DNA of 64,000 bases from Hoplostethus atlanticus (GCA_034670405.1 JAXDDX010000010.1:6123001-6187000), one strand, 5' to 3'. Shown: positions 47,989 through 60,314, counted from the stretch's first letter. Program-made: numbers and translations. The notes: a model not told the origin generated them from the sequence alone.

Positions 47989-47994
47989 GTTAAT
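47989..47994 (-). promoter_or_regulatory. HNF1-like half-site upstream of anpep copy 2
   Basis: GTTAAT on the plus strand (ATTAAC on the coding strand), 79 bp before the ATG. Copy 1 has the same half-site at an almost equal distance. A TATA-like CATAAATATG lies about 45 bp before the ATG. HNF1 is a known activator of mammalian ANPEP in intestinal epithelium. Confidence 0.3.
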
Positions 47995-48891
47995 AGCTGA
48001 TCTTGTGGGCGGGGAAAGCAGAAAGTTCAAAACACCCGGTTGTAAAAAAAAAGATCCCTGATAAGAGTGCTGCGTGATTTGTGAACTTTATACCTCCATA
48101 ATGGCTCTGAATACGGGCCGTTTCAGAAGTTAAATGGTGTCATTTCTGTTTACTCATGTTTGTAAACTGAATCTAGTAGGACACAGTACAGGTTTAGCAG
48201 GATACAGTGTGTGTGTGCTCAATTTGAGATGTCTGGTGTACGCAGATTCAGTCACCCTACCTATTGTAGGGAAACCAGAATTACTTTCTGAATACAAAAA
48301 ATCAGGACTGTGGTTGGTCCAAAAAAGAGGTTTTAAGAAATGGAGCCATTCTACTGATTAAACTCAAGGCACACCAGGCAACTGTTTTTTTCATTGTGAG
48401 TCAGTTGTGACTTGATAATGTCATGACTTCCAGACTTCAAACTTCAAACAGTGTAGCATAGGAAGTAATCATTCATCTGTTTCACACCGTATGAAAAGTC
48501 AACCCCATCGCACAGAGAGGAAGTAAAACAGGAGCATCAGCCGCCAACTCAGCAGAAGGGAAGCTGACAGTCAGACACCACATATTAGCAAGAACTCTAA
48601 AACTGTAGTTAACTTTGGCAAGTCCAGTAACTCCTTGTTACTTAGAGGATTATGTAAACATTTTGAAGCATACAGAGGGCTAAATTATGACAATCAAAAT
48701 AAACTTCACTGGCCCCTGAAGGCCTCATAATTCAATAAGGATTATGAACAAGGAATAAGGATGTAATATCCTTGTAAAATTAATTTCCTTTTCCAAAACT
48801 CTTCTGTCACTCTCACACTGCAGTTATCGGGAACTCAGCGTACTTCGAATGGGACCTGTCACTGGGGCCACTTAAATGATGAGAATGCAAG

Positions 48892-49950
48892 TGTGACTGG
48901 GGCACCTATACCCCAGACTACAAGGACCCGACTACGCCACTCTGGGAATTTCACCCAGAGAATGCCCAATAAATCCACAAGTTCTTTAATAAAGAGGGAG
49001 CAGAGACGTGAGTTTCCAGTTCCAAACAGATATGTTTTATTAAAAGTCACCTGGGTAATTTGGATGTAGTCAATGAGGCTAAAGATAAAAGCAGCATTTC
49101 TTTATTACAAAATATACATATTCTAAAATATTACTACATGTGGGTACATTACCAGTACAGGGGGGGGGGGTGCCAGGAAAGACCCACAGGGGGAAGGGAG
49201 TGAGGGGAAGAGGGTCAAAGTGCTTCACCACCACCAATATGGAACACACGCACAGTTGTTTGCACTCACACTGCAAAACAGAAAGCACACGGGTTAGAAT
49301 ATACTATAAAATAGCATGCAACAAAAGCAGTCGCTCACACTCACTACTAGATATAAGAAAGGCACAGCAAAGATAGCATGCAATAGGAACCCAAGGGAAA
49401 ACCCCTCAGCCGTAACCCACCACCTGCAAGTCTATGCTACCCCAACCGTCTGTTCCTGGCAAGAAACCCAGCAATACCAAACCCTTTATTTACAAGCACA
49501 CACACAAGTTGGTTTACCAGAAAAATAATAAAGTCCTCCGTCACAACAGGCAGCCATGTGCAGCTAGTACTTAAATCAAATAAACAGAAGGAAAACAATA
49601 ACCCAGAATAAGAAGTCAGGTAAATCAGTTTAACAGAAAATAAATCAAATAACCAACTAATAACGGTAACCAAAAATAGGGAAACTATGTCAGATAACTA
49701 CAGGACAAAAACAGCAGTCGCAACAGAGCTCCTCCAGCTAGCTCCGGTCCCACTGCAGACACCTTCTCTTCCTAATCTCCTTCCGAAACCAGCACCGGGG
49801 TCAAGCCAGAGCGAGGTGAGCCTGCCACTAGCTGCACATGGCTGCCTTTAAATGGGCCCAGCCTAGATAGGAAGCAACACATCACCTGTTTGCAATCGGG
49901 GTGATTAGGAGGCGTGGCAAAACCTACAAGCGACAGCTCTACCTGTTACA
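48892..49950 (-). mobile_element. Probable solo LTR between the two anpep genes
   Basis: A 1059-bp segment with retroviral-type ends on the minus strand (TGTAACAGG ... CCCCAGTCACA, i.e. TG...CA), flanked by direct repeats CAAG at 48888-48891 and 49951-49954. On the minus strand it has a TTTAAA TATA-like box near its start and AATAAA signals further down, as expected of U3-R-U5. No internal retroelement genes adjoin it, so a solo LTR is the simplest reading. Class (Gypsy or ERV-like) is not resolved. Confidence 0.55.
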
Positions 49951-50579
49951 CAAGTAGAATTGGGGAAATGCTAATGCTACAAACCATAGCTATCTGTGTT
50001 ATAACTCAACTGTCACAAACAGTTAATGGAGACAAACTTTGACCACTGTCAATGGAGCAATTGCCCTGCAGGCTCTCAGCCCTTTGTGGTACATGGTTGT
50101 TCCTTTCTTTGGCCATAAGAATATGACATGATTAGCGATCCAAGGGTGATCCAAGGGTTGCTTGTTCAAATCCCTACTATGTATTAAATGTTGTTGCATC
50201 TGTGGTTAAAATGTGCATATCAGTGTCACGTGTTTGCCATATCTGTAGACATGACAGAGACACAGCTTCATACAAGAACTCAAATCATCCAATACCTTGA
50301 CATAACGCTGTGTAACCTTGTGCAGCACTGTTGATTGGTGAAACACGGACATCTCATGATCAATAATGAAACAATAAACAAACTGAAACATAATACCAAT
50401 CACATAGTACCACTTTATTCAATAAGATCACTTTTACAGTGTCATTATCTTGTACCATCGCAGGGCAAAAAGATTCTCCATGTAAAGATGTCCAGTGTTG
50501 AGATTAACATCCTGAATTCATAGGTGGAAGGAGCCACAGGAAATATTCATTTACCGCATCAATTGACAATTTCTTTGTT

Positions 50580-50626
50580 GCACACACACACACACACTCA
50601 CACACACACACACACACACACACATT
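50580..50626. repeat. (AC)n microsatellite in probable anpep copy 1 3' flank
   Basis: Two AC runs split by ACTC. Confidence 0.93.
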
Positions 50627-51113
50627 CAGAAAATTTGGACATAACACAATCCAATAAATGTACGCCATTTGTATAAAAGGTTGCGGCATCCCTCCAATAG
50701 AATTCAGTCATTTGCAGAATCAATGCCAAGGAACATTGAAGCTGTTCTGGTGGCATGCTTCATAGTAACAAGTAGTTGCAATTAAACTGATGTAAAAATG
50801 GTCTTTTAAAGGGAAATTCTGTTTATATTGGTGGTTCTTTGTGTTATGAGGATGGAGGTCAATTTTTATCTACCACTACATCATTGATGCAGAGTGATAT
50901 GTGTGGCCAAACTGATCATCACGTGTGCTGCACTACCGCTTTGCGCTGAATTCGAGGCCCTATGAGGTATCGTGTTACTACGTCAGCTGTTGATATGTCT
51001 CTGTGACCAAGACAAAGCCCTGGACATTTGTTGTACCCGGCGATTAAAGTGATTCTGATTCATAACGGATCCCTGACTGAACAATGGAGAGTAACATCTG
51101 GAGTTGTAAGCTC

Positions 51114-54100
51114 TCATGTGGACTCCTCTGTAAACCACTTCAGCATATGGGCTTTGTTCTCTGTCACCCATTTAATGTTGGCTGTGGTCTTCTCTATAGC
51201 CTGCTCCATGGCCAAGGTCGCCGAGCCAAAACCAACATGGAGGTTGTCGTCTTTGAATTTCTTTAGCTAGAGAGAGAGAAACAAAGAGATGAACAGAGAA
51301 CGGGATTTCTGCATTTGGTAGCTAAAGACTGTATGCCAGCCTGTTTGCTCCTCCGTGGGCTGCATACCTCCTGCAGCTCAAACTCTGTAGAGAATCTCAT
51401 CGTGACTCCACTGATGAGATTGGAAAAGGAAAAGGATCCGCTTCCATACCTGGCAGATAAACAGAGACGAAAGCAGTCCAAGCAGTAAATATGGGTTATC
51501 TTACTACTCAGCAGTTTCTGGCCAAACAAGTTTACTAAATCCAAAATCTTTTAATTGTCAATTAAAAATAACTACCTCTCTCGTTAGCTCTTATCGTTCA
51601 CTTTACTTGATTATTCTGTGGTCAGAGGAAAACTGTCAGGGCACCTTGACCTCCTGACTACTGGCTGCTTGTAATGTTAATGATCTACTGTAGGAATTGA
51701 AGCTCCCCGGATAAGAGCATCAGCTAAATGGCTTACATGTCAGGCTCAAAATGAATGATCTGTGTCTTCATCCACCAGTGGCAGTGAACATGCTTCAGCT
51801 ATAAAGCCTTCATCATCATCAGCATCCAGTGTATAGTTGAAATATAGACTTTTACCCTCTGGATCTTTTACCCTCTAGATCTTTTACCTTCTGTATCATT
51901 TACCCTCTGGATCTTTTACCCTCTGGATCTTTTACCCTCTGGATCGTTTACCCTCTGCTGTGGAAGCTAAAATGGTTTTCCGCCATTAACTCATTTTTTA
52001 AGAGTGCTGATGTTAAACTCTCTTATTAGGAAATTGGGTCCAGGTCTTACTGGTTGAAAAGGTAACTCCATTTCGCTCTGACAAAGTTCCAGGCCAGCGG
52101 CATCCCCACCACATTCCGGGCGACGGCCTGGATGGTGGAGGTGGCATCCTGCTTCCGGATCTTAGTTGGGTCCAGAGCGTATTCCAGATACCTGGGTCGT
52201 TTTCCAAGACATTTTCATATGAAAAACAATTTGTATACATCCATATTGGAAAATAATTATCACCTGAGAGGACGCAGTCTGTAAAAAGGTTACAGACTGC
52301 AGACTGGAGTGATGTAGTTTGATAGTGTACAGTATATGATTAATGACTAATCTGAAAAAACACAAGCACCATGAATAAGGTCAATGCCAGGTATCCGGAT
52401 GTTTAGTGTACCTGTTCAAAAGCCAAGGAGCTTTGGCGCAGGCCATGGCCGACCTGAGAATGGCAGCTTCAGTTGCCATACTGGCGTTCTTGGACATTTT
52501 CCAGGCAAAGTCCCATTCCTCCACCCCGCCGGAGGCTATGGCATTGCAGTACACTGTGGTCTTCAGGTTGGGATGGATCCTGGTCAACAACATGTCAAAC
52601 ATTCATCAGAACATACATGATAAATCTCAGTCTCTGTGGGTAGAGCAAGGCCCTAACGGTCGTTCATTTTGCCATCTGTTTCAACCACTCGGTACTATAA
52701 GCTGTAGCACTGTGTGTGATGTGACGTTCTTGCAATGAATCTTGGGGCTTCCCAGTCATTCTTTTCGACAAAGCCACCATCTGATGCAAGTAAAACTCGA
52801 GGATATTTATCTGTCCTCCGCCCTTGCGTTCTTTTGTTTTGGAATCGTACTTCAGCCATAAGATATTACATTAAACGGATAACAGAAGAACACACAAGAA
52901 TTTCTAGGGTCACAGGAATATTTGTTCCATCTATTGTCAGGGTGCTGTGACCTCTGACCCTTGACCTCTGTAAAATGTTAAATCAGAGAAGTATTGAGTT
53001 GAACTCCACTGTACTTACGGGTTGTGGCCTGGGTTTTCCATCCACTGTCTGAACCAGCTTTTTGTCAGCTCCCTGCAGCCCTCCACAGCCATACTGCAGG
53101 CCATGCTGATAGCATTGATCTGGTTGTATCTGAGAGGGGAGATCCATGATACATGTGGAAAAGGTAATATCAGTCCAACTTTAGACTGTATTCAATTAAA
53201 ATGTCTCAAAGAGAAGTCATCAAGTGTCACCCTCTCTTTTCATTTCTGGTGTAAAAAATCTTACTGGTCGTTGTGTCCCGATGGTACTTCGGTCCAATTA
53301 GCCGTGAGCGTCTTGAAGTGTTCAAAAAGAGGTCGGATTTGTTTCTTGAGGTATGCCTGAAACAAAAAATCAGCAAAGGTTTTGGTGCCCGGTCTTTTTA
53401 CAATTCCTCTCATGACTCATCGTGATGATGTGCACTGTTGGCTGAACTTTCAGGCCTATAGTGTTATTGTTTTTCTGTATTGTTTTAATTTATTGTTAGT
53501 ATAGTAGTTTGTTTCTCTGCACAGCACTTCGCAACTTTGTGCAGAGAAGTACTATAGAAAAGTATTTAATAAAATAAAATACTAATACTATACTACTATA
53601 ATACTCTTCTTAATAAAAGTATTAAGAATAGTATTATAGTAGTATAGTAATATAGTAGTAATAGCCATCATAATAGTAATATTATAACTAGTATTCATTT
53701 TAATATTAGTATTGGTATTAGTATCAGTATTAATAATATCAGTATCACTATCGGTATCGGTATCGGTATCAGTTTTAGTATTAGTATTAGTATTAGTATT
53801 AGTATCAATGCCGGTGTCGGTATCGGTAATGGTGTCGGTGTCAGTACTAGCCTGTAAAGCGCCGTAGACCTCCGTGCGGTCAAGCATGAGGATGTAGTAG
53901 TTGAGGTTTCTCAGAGCTGACTCCCAGGGGATGTAGTCTGTCTCACTTAACAGGTACTTGGTGGTTCTCAGGGCCAACGTTGTGTTGATCACCTTGGCTC
54001 TACAGAGAGGAACAAATCATTCACTTGCTTTACAGTCACTACCAAGTCCACCTCCTAGTTAATATTAGTATGGAAAGTGTGTTAAGTGTCATTTGAAAAT

Positions 54101-57100
54101 GTTTGACCTGGCCAGGTTGAAGGCATCATCCATTATTTGTGCTCTGTTGATGATTGGTAAAGCCTGCAAGAAGTCAAGAGGATGAGAGAGACTCTTACTC
54201 CGACATCCCATGGGACACAGATACACATTATACATATGTGGCACATTATACACACTTTACACATATACACACACAAATGCACACCAACACATGCACAGGA
54301 GTGTGTGCACACACATAGCACACACACGTTTTATTTGTCTTCACAGTACAAACCAGTATAAAGAGATATACATAGTAAAGCTCCACAGATGTAGACTTGC
54401 TAACCTTCGTTTCTAAAAGCAAGGTTGACTTTTTAGGGACCCACAGATAGTCTGACAATCCACTGAATATTCTTGCATTTACATTGTAATTGAAAAGAGT
54501 GGCGCTACACACTGTGACTCACCTGATGATCTGTGTTGAGCAGGTAGAGGAGACGCTCCCAGTTGTCAGGGTCATAATTCACCCTGAAGTATCCAGAAAC
54601 GTTGGTGTTGGCCAGCACCCAGTTCTCTCCGGATGCTCTCATTGGACTGTGGATGTCTGGTAAAAAACCCAGAGAACCCAGAGCTGTATCATAATCATTT
54701 AGTCTTTCAGAGGTTTTTAGGAAACTCATGTTGTTCTGAATCCCATTAAGCCGCTCCTAGCCTCTCCTAGGGCAGCAAGTTGGAGAAGTGAGCAGGGAAC
54801 CCATGTTGATAAGCATCCACTCTGCTGAAGTGTCCTTGAGCAAGACACTGAATCCCTGCCAGGATCCCTGCACCAGCTGGGAAAACCTGGGCTAGGAAAT
54901 TGAATGAGTAACGCTGTCCCTTTCCTCAACAACTAACACCAAGGTACCTTTCAGCAAGGCACTTAAGTTCCCAGTGGCCAGCAGCAGGAGAAAGTGGTTG
55001 TACTGGGCAGCTCCTTGTATGAATGCATCAAACTGTATGTAAGTAAAGCAGGGTGGGGCTGGAAAAGAGCATGGAGCTCAGTCAATCTTCCCTGGATAAA
55101 TGTAGGTTCAGAGAGCCATGTCTTCTCTAATGTGCAGTGGGTGCTAACATGATTGTACCTGTGTTGTGAAGGAGCCAGTACTGTTGCTGCTCCACGCCTC
55201 TCTTCATCCATTTAATCGGCACAAACCATGTGTAACTGGACAGAAACACAGACAAAGACAGATGAGCAAAGACGTTGAATTGTGGTGTTGGTATAACAAG
55301 CATAGATTTATAGCTTCTAATAAAAGGTTTCATTCCAAAACACTGTATACCCATTTTGGAAAGATTTTGCTTCCTGAAATGTATCAGTCAGTGCTTTGAT
55401 ACCACTGATGCAGACGTCTGAAGATGCCTCATAACAGCAAGCCATAGTGTGCTTGTGTTCATGCTATCTTTTTGTTAATGTAGGAGTCAGTTTTTCCAAA
55501 CGGAGGGTATCTCATTTTGAAATGAAACTCTTTGTATATCCTGCACATGGAACTTACAGGATAAGGTAAAACTGATTCCTACTTGAACTGAGACGGCCTG
55601 TCCACTACAGAGTCTGGGTCCAACAGGAAGTGGTTCTGGGTGATACTTCCTGTCCGCGTGTCAATGGTGACCACTGGGAACCCCATCTGGAGAGTCCAGC
55701 GGTTCATGATGTCGTGGATGGTGTGCGGAAGATGCATTCCCGGTGTGTTTTCTACTGCCTGATAATAGACAGACAACAAGCAGATATGAAGAAACAGACA
55801 AAATAATGAAGTGAGTCACTGTAAAAATGTTGTGTCCAGGAACTTTGTTTGAACTGACCTGTTGGAGATGGTCCCATAGATCCGTATACACCGTGTTGTT
55901 GAAGGCAAACTTATTCAGGTAAGACTGAGGAGACAAAGTAGTGAGAAACACCAGGAAATCTTCCCAGCATACAGGACGTGACGATTCAAAACTCTATAAT
56001 GAAATACAGTACAAAACTTTCTCCTAAACATTAGCGACTGAGTGTTCTGTCCAGAGATAGCTGGACTTATCAACGATGGTTGATCCTGTAGTTCATCATC
56101 TCCATTTCCACCCCCAGCAGCCACCATTACAACTCACATATTATAGTAGTAGTAGTATAGTAATAGTTTGATGAGGTAATACTCACACTGAGGCCTCTGG
56201 CAAACACAGGCTCAGTCAGAAACTCTGACAGCATCCTCAGCACTGCCGCCCCCTGGGACCAGCACAAACACTCAGAAACCACCAGAAATTAATTTGTTTG
56301 AACTTCTTATAAGAGCAAAGAATCGATTGTGGGATTTAGCACAATATTCAGAATGTGAAAGTGTAAATCTCTAGGAGATGGTGTTGAACACATCTATTTA
56401 AGGTCCTACCTAAGGTCCTTCATAAGACCCTGTGTCAGCTATTGCATAAAATCCTATTAGCGGGGCAGACCTTATTGTAGGAGTTGGTGTTAAACATGTC
56501 TATATAAGATCCTATATAAGATTCTGTATCAGTTTTTATATCAGAGGCTATATAAAATCCTCTCATCCCTACGGGAGGACCAGACCTTGCTGTAGGAGAT
56601 GGTGTTGAACATCTCGCTGATCTGGGCAGGATCATTGACCTCCTCTTCTTGGCGGGTCAGTGGGTGGGAGGAGGCCAGGGCGTCTATGGCAAAGACCTTT
56701 TGGACGTCATAGAGAATGATCTGGTCTTTCTGTAGCCAAGCAGAGAGATGAGTCAGAACCTAGCTGCTAGCCCAACATTAGTATAATTAAGTACAGGCTA
56801 CTGTCACACTGCCCTCTCTAGGCAGCAGTTATTGGCAATCAGAGCCCATAAACCTGCCAGAGGAAAAAGTAAGTAAGATTTCTCTATTTCCGCTACGAAT
56901 GTAAGATTGAAATATAGATCTTCTGTTAGGTGTGTGTAGACTCATTGCTAAAGTCTTGTAAAGACACTGTTAAATTATCTTAAAGGCATTATTCTTACAA
57001 TGTTCCAGGTGGGCTCGGCATGGTCAGCTCCCAGGTACTCCACATAGGAGGCAAAGCCCTCGTTCAACCACAGGTCATTCCACCATCTAAGCGTCACCAG

Positions 57101-60100
57101 GTTCCCAAACCACTGAAGAACACAACACACCCAGAGACTGGTAAGAAACCAGACCCAGAGACAGGTAGTCTCTAAATTGCTTTGGGAGTTTCCACAAAAA
57201 CAAGTTTTTGGCCAACGTTACCAGTAAAGTTTCATATTGAAACTGAATCACTGCAGGCTTAAAAATATCACAGACCACAAAATTTCACAACCTTTTCGAG
57301 ACTTTGTCATTTATACCAGAGAATGATTTGTCATCTATTTAGCAATATCCACAATTAATGGAGAAGTGGGGCCAGGGGCGGACTTAGTGATTTTTGGGCC
57401 CTCGGCAAAGGCAAGCATGGGGCCCCCTGAATCCCAACCTTTTCAATGCATCCTTTCTATACATTACCTTCATTACCTGAGCAAAGTATACATGTAAGGC
57501 TAAGGTTCACTAGAGCTCATTGGTAATATTGCTAGCAACAAACACTAGGAGCAGTTGATTCTTTGATGATAAAAGTTGTCAGCAAAGCTTTTATTTTCCT
57601 CTTTTTGTGTTTGTGTGCATCGCTTGGGTAGCTTTGCTTCATGTTTTGCTTCTCTCACAGCAATCGTGGGAAAGTTTCGCTTATCGAGTATTTAAACGTG
57701 TAGCTTAAGGTCTTAACACCTCTTGTGTACTCAATTGAGTTAGTGTGCCACGGCCTGCCATGGTCCAACAGAGTGTGATGTCAGCGGATTGACAGGAGCT
57801 GTGGCAGCCTACCATGTGGGCGAGTTCGTGGGAGACGACAGTGATGACTCTCTCTTTGTTTCCGGTGGAGGAGATGGTGGGGTTGTACAGCAGGGCCGTC
57901 TCTCTGTATGTCACCAGGCCCCAGTTTTCCATCGCCCCGGCATTGAAGTCAGGCAGCGCTATCTGGTCTGGAGAGGCCAGGAAGTCAAGTGTTTTAGAAA
58001 TGGACCACCACTGCTAAAAATGTATGCACTTACAGTATACAGCCCCAATGTGATCCGTCCTCTCTTGTACGGAGAGAGCGTCACGGCAAACGCCATTTGG
58101 CAATTTAATGTTATAAGGTATATATGCTTGCCGATGAGATACGATTTTTGAAAGGAGTTTGGCGTAAAAGAGAGAATGGAATGAATTGTGAAAGAAATTA
58201 ACTCATCTAGTGTCTCAGAACCAAGTGCAAAGCTGAGAACGGGAGTTGTTCACTGGCAAATGCTCGACCGTGATCTTGAGGCAGTGTCAACTTACCTGAC
58301 TTGGAGAGGGGGTATGTTGCATTGTAGTAGTGCTCAAAGAATTCCAGAATAGGCCCTGTAATGCTGAGAGCATAGTCACCCTGCCCATCAGCTATGGCTT
58401 TTCTTCGAGCCCAGATGCGAACCTACAAAGAATTTCAAAACTTTAATCGCCGATAACTGAACAAAAAAATCCCCTCTACCTTTCTCCTAAACTTACTTTA
58501 TTGCTATTTTCTTTCCTAACACTTCTTTTTCATATGATCATTCTAGGGTCACAGGAATATTATGGGTTCTGTGGCTCTAACCCTTGACCTCCTTACTATT
58601 GGCGGCTTGTAATGTTGGTGATCTAGGAATTGAAGGAGGTCACTTTAAGCGCTAAGAGTCAGCTCAATGCCTAAAATATAAAATGCAATGTAATGAGCAT
58701 AAACTGTACTTTGATCTTACCATCACATTGTTGCCTTGTGGTGACTGAATGTAAGAGAAGTCGCTGACAATGAACGCCAGCAGATATGTGGACATTCTCT
58801 CCGTGGGCTCGAATGTGGTCTTTGTGACAGCAACGCCATCGATGACAGAGTCGACAACCTCTGCAAAGTGAGGGGGGACAGTTGGACTCATACCTTAAAA
58901 TGTGTAATGTATTTGTTGGTCTGTAAAGCACTTTTTGACCAACCTGTTTGCTAAAAGTGCTTTCTAAATAGATTTGACTTTGAATTGTATGAACCTGAAC
59001 CTAACATTCAGACTCCTGACATTCACAAGCTTTAATATCCTGTATTATCCAACATCTGTGTTCTTTGTGTTGCAATGATTTTATGTATTGTCTCCAATTT
59101 GTTTATTTGTTCTATTATTATCTATATCCTATTATTTGCTTCTGCATTGACCAAGTTTCCCCACAGGGATCAATAAAGTTTCACCTAATCTAATATGAAT
59201 TAATTCAATCTGTTATAATCTGGTTCCACTGGGTGTCAAGGGAATTCAATATTTTTTCTGAAACCAACCGCTGTCCCTGCTGTTGGACAGAGCCACAGTG
59301 CCTCGGTCATGGTAAAGGGTGACGTTGAAGACAGCTTTCATGGCTGGCTCGTCAAAACAAGGGAAGGCTTTCCTGGCGAATGCCGCCTGCATCTGTGAGG
59401 TAGCGACAACTCTGGAAAAATGTCCCAATTAAATATTAACACAGAATCAATATTAATGCTGTGGCACATACTCCAAAGTCCCAACAGGAGGAACAGTGTA
59501 AACAGAAAATGAATGAGGAGAATCGCACCATCTAAACACCCAAAAGATTAAACTTTTTAGACTTTTCTTTTTCTTAGTCTTAGATTTAGTTTTTTTGCAA
59601 CGTGTGAAAGATTGCTTACTTCTTCACACCATCCTCAAAGTATTCACTCCTGTAGAAGCCTTTCAGATCATCTTCTAGCTCCCCAAGGAACTCGGTGTAA
59701 AGTACATAGGACCTTCCCACGGCTAGTCTGCCATTCAGCTGAAGAACCAGATACTCTGTATCCACCTCAAGCCAAGACCTCTGTATGCCGGCCGCTGTGG
59801 CTCCATCCAGGCCGATCAACTTGGCGTGGTGTCCCTGGAAGGTGGTGAGGTTCAACTTGTTGGAGTGGATGAGGATGAGGTCGGTTTCCTTCACACATCT
59901 GAAGACCACCGCCGAGTGTCCGGTGAAAATGTACAGGCCGTCGGTGTTGGGCTCCAGCCGGGGCCATAGGGTCACATTGTAGGAGACAGGAGCTAGGGAG
60001 TCAGGAAGTCTGTAGCGCTCCCAGGGCTCCTTCGGGGTTGAGGGGGAGGGGGTGGTGGTGGAGGGTGTAGGCATGGTGGTGCTGCCTGTTCCTCCATCTC

Positions 60101-60233
60101 CAGGCGTCCCTCGGTTCCTAGCCTTCTCCTGGTCATAGACAATGGACAGAGCTAGGATGGTAGCCACAGCGACCGCCGCCAGGATGATCCCCGCCAGACC
60201 CAGGTTTTTACTGACATAGTAGCCTTTCCCCAT
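51114..60233 (-). CDS. anpep: Aminopeptidase N, tandem copy 1 (20 exons, intact)
   Basis: Exons in transcript order: 59620-60233, 59269-59411, 58721-58860, 58296-58422, 57813-57967, 56999-57112, 56586-56729, 56187-56252, 55859-55924, 55583-55758, 55159-55235, 54523-54656, 54108-54163, 53852-53999, 53265-53356, 53019-53129, 52412-52579, 52051-52191, 51368-51449, 51114-51266. The sum is 2907 nt, 968 residues (human 967), with all phases consistent. Seen: short cytosolic tail MGKGYYVSK, membrane anchor at about 11-33, Ser/Thr/Pro stalk at about 42-66, GAMEN at 352-356, HELAH at 388-392, third zinc ligand E411 in NEGFA, and Tyr477: the same numbers as human APN. As in copy 2, Met replaces the usual Gln after HELAH. 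Intron 14 uses a probable GC donor. Acts at cell surfaces such as the intestinal brush border. Lies about 3.2 kb upstream of copy 2 in the same direction, a tandem duplication. Confidence 0.95.
51610..51740 (+). repeat. TGACC-rich SINE-like repeat in anpep copy 1 intron 18
   Basis: CACCTTGACCTCCTGACTAC, GGCTGCTTGTAATGTTAATG and GATAAGAGCATCAGCTAAAT. Confidence 0.55.
51848..51958. repeat. 15-bp minisatellite in anpep copy 1 intron 18
   Basis: Seven copies of TTTTACCCTCTGGATC-like 15-mers with few substitutions, 93 bp from the exon 18 donor. Confidence 0.9.
52902..52978 (+). repeat. Truncated TGACC-rich SINE-like repeat in anpep copy 1 intron 16
   Basis: TCTAGGGTCACAGGAATATT and GTGACCTCTGACCCTTGACC; the 3' half is missing. 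Confidence 0.6.
53690..53846. repeat. Hexanucleotide tandem repeat at start of anpep copy 1 intron 14
   Basis: On the minus strand, degenerate GATACC/GATACT/AATACT units begin right after the GC donor at 53846-53851. Read through, it would encode a Thr-Asp/Thr-Asn repeat. Confidence 0.9.
54755..54880 (+). repeat. SINE copy in anpep copy 1 intron 11
   Basis: CACTCTGCTGAAGTGTCCTT and GAGCAAGACACTGAATCCCT, main family. A further fragment (GGGTGGGGCTGGAAAAG) lies near 55055. Confidence 0.6.
58530..58680 (+). repeat. TGACC-rich SINE-like repeat in anpep copy 1 intron 3
   Basis: GATCATTCTAGGGTCACAGG, CTAACCCTTGACCTCCTTAC and GGCGGCTTGTAATGTTGGTG. Confidence 0.6.
59115..59200 (+). repeat. Dispersed repeat end in anpep copy 1 intron 2
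   Basis: TTTCCCCACAGGGATCAATA and AAGTTTCACCTAATCTAAT; a second copy (TTTCCCCACGGGGATGAGTA) lies at 39220-39265. A common fish element tail. Confidence 0.5.
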
Positions 60234-60314
60234 GACTGATTCAGGAGGTCAGAGCAGAAATGTGAGGGATCTCAGTGAGTGGTCTTCCAAGGCAGCAGGT
60301 CTCTTCCCTCCTCA

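Larger units (their letters stand above)
47911..51113. other. Spacer between tandem anpep genes
   Basis: Holds the copy 2 promoter region (47911-48100), the probable solo LTR, a CA repeat near 50580 and the copy 1 3' UTR. A minus-strand AATAAA candidate for copy 1 lies at 50414-50419. No other gene seen. Confidence 0.6.

Noticed and set aside
47908-48030. In-frame upstream ATG at 48030 extending anpep copy 2 by 40 residues
   Set aside because: The extension lacks family similarity, whereas MGKGFYISK at 47910 matches the conserved APN N-terminus and the start of copy 1.
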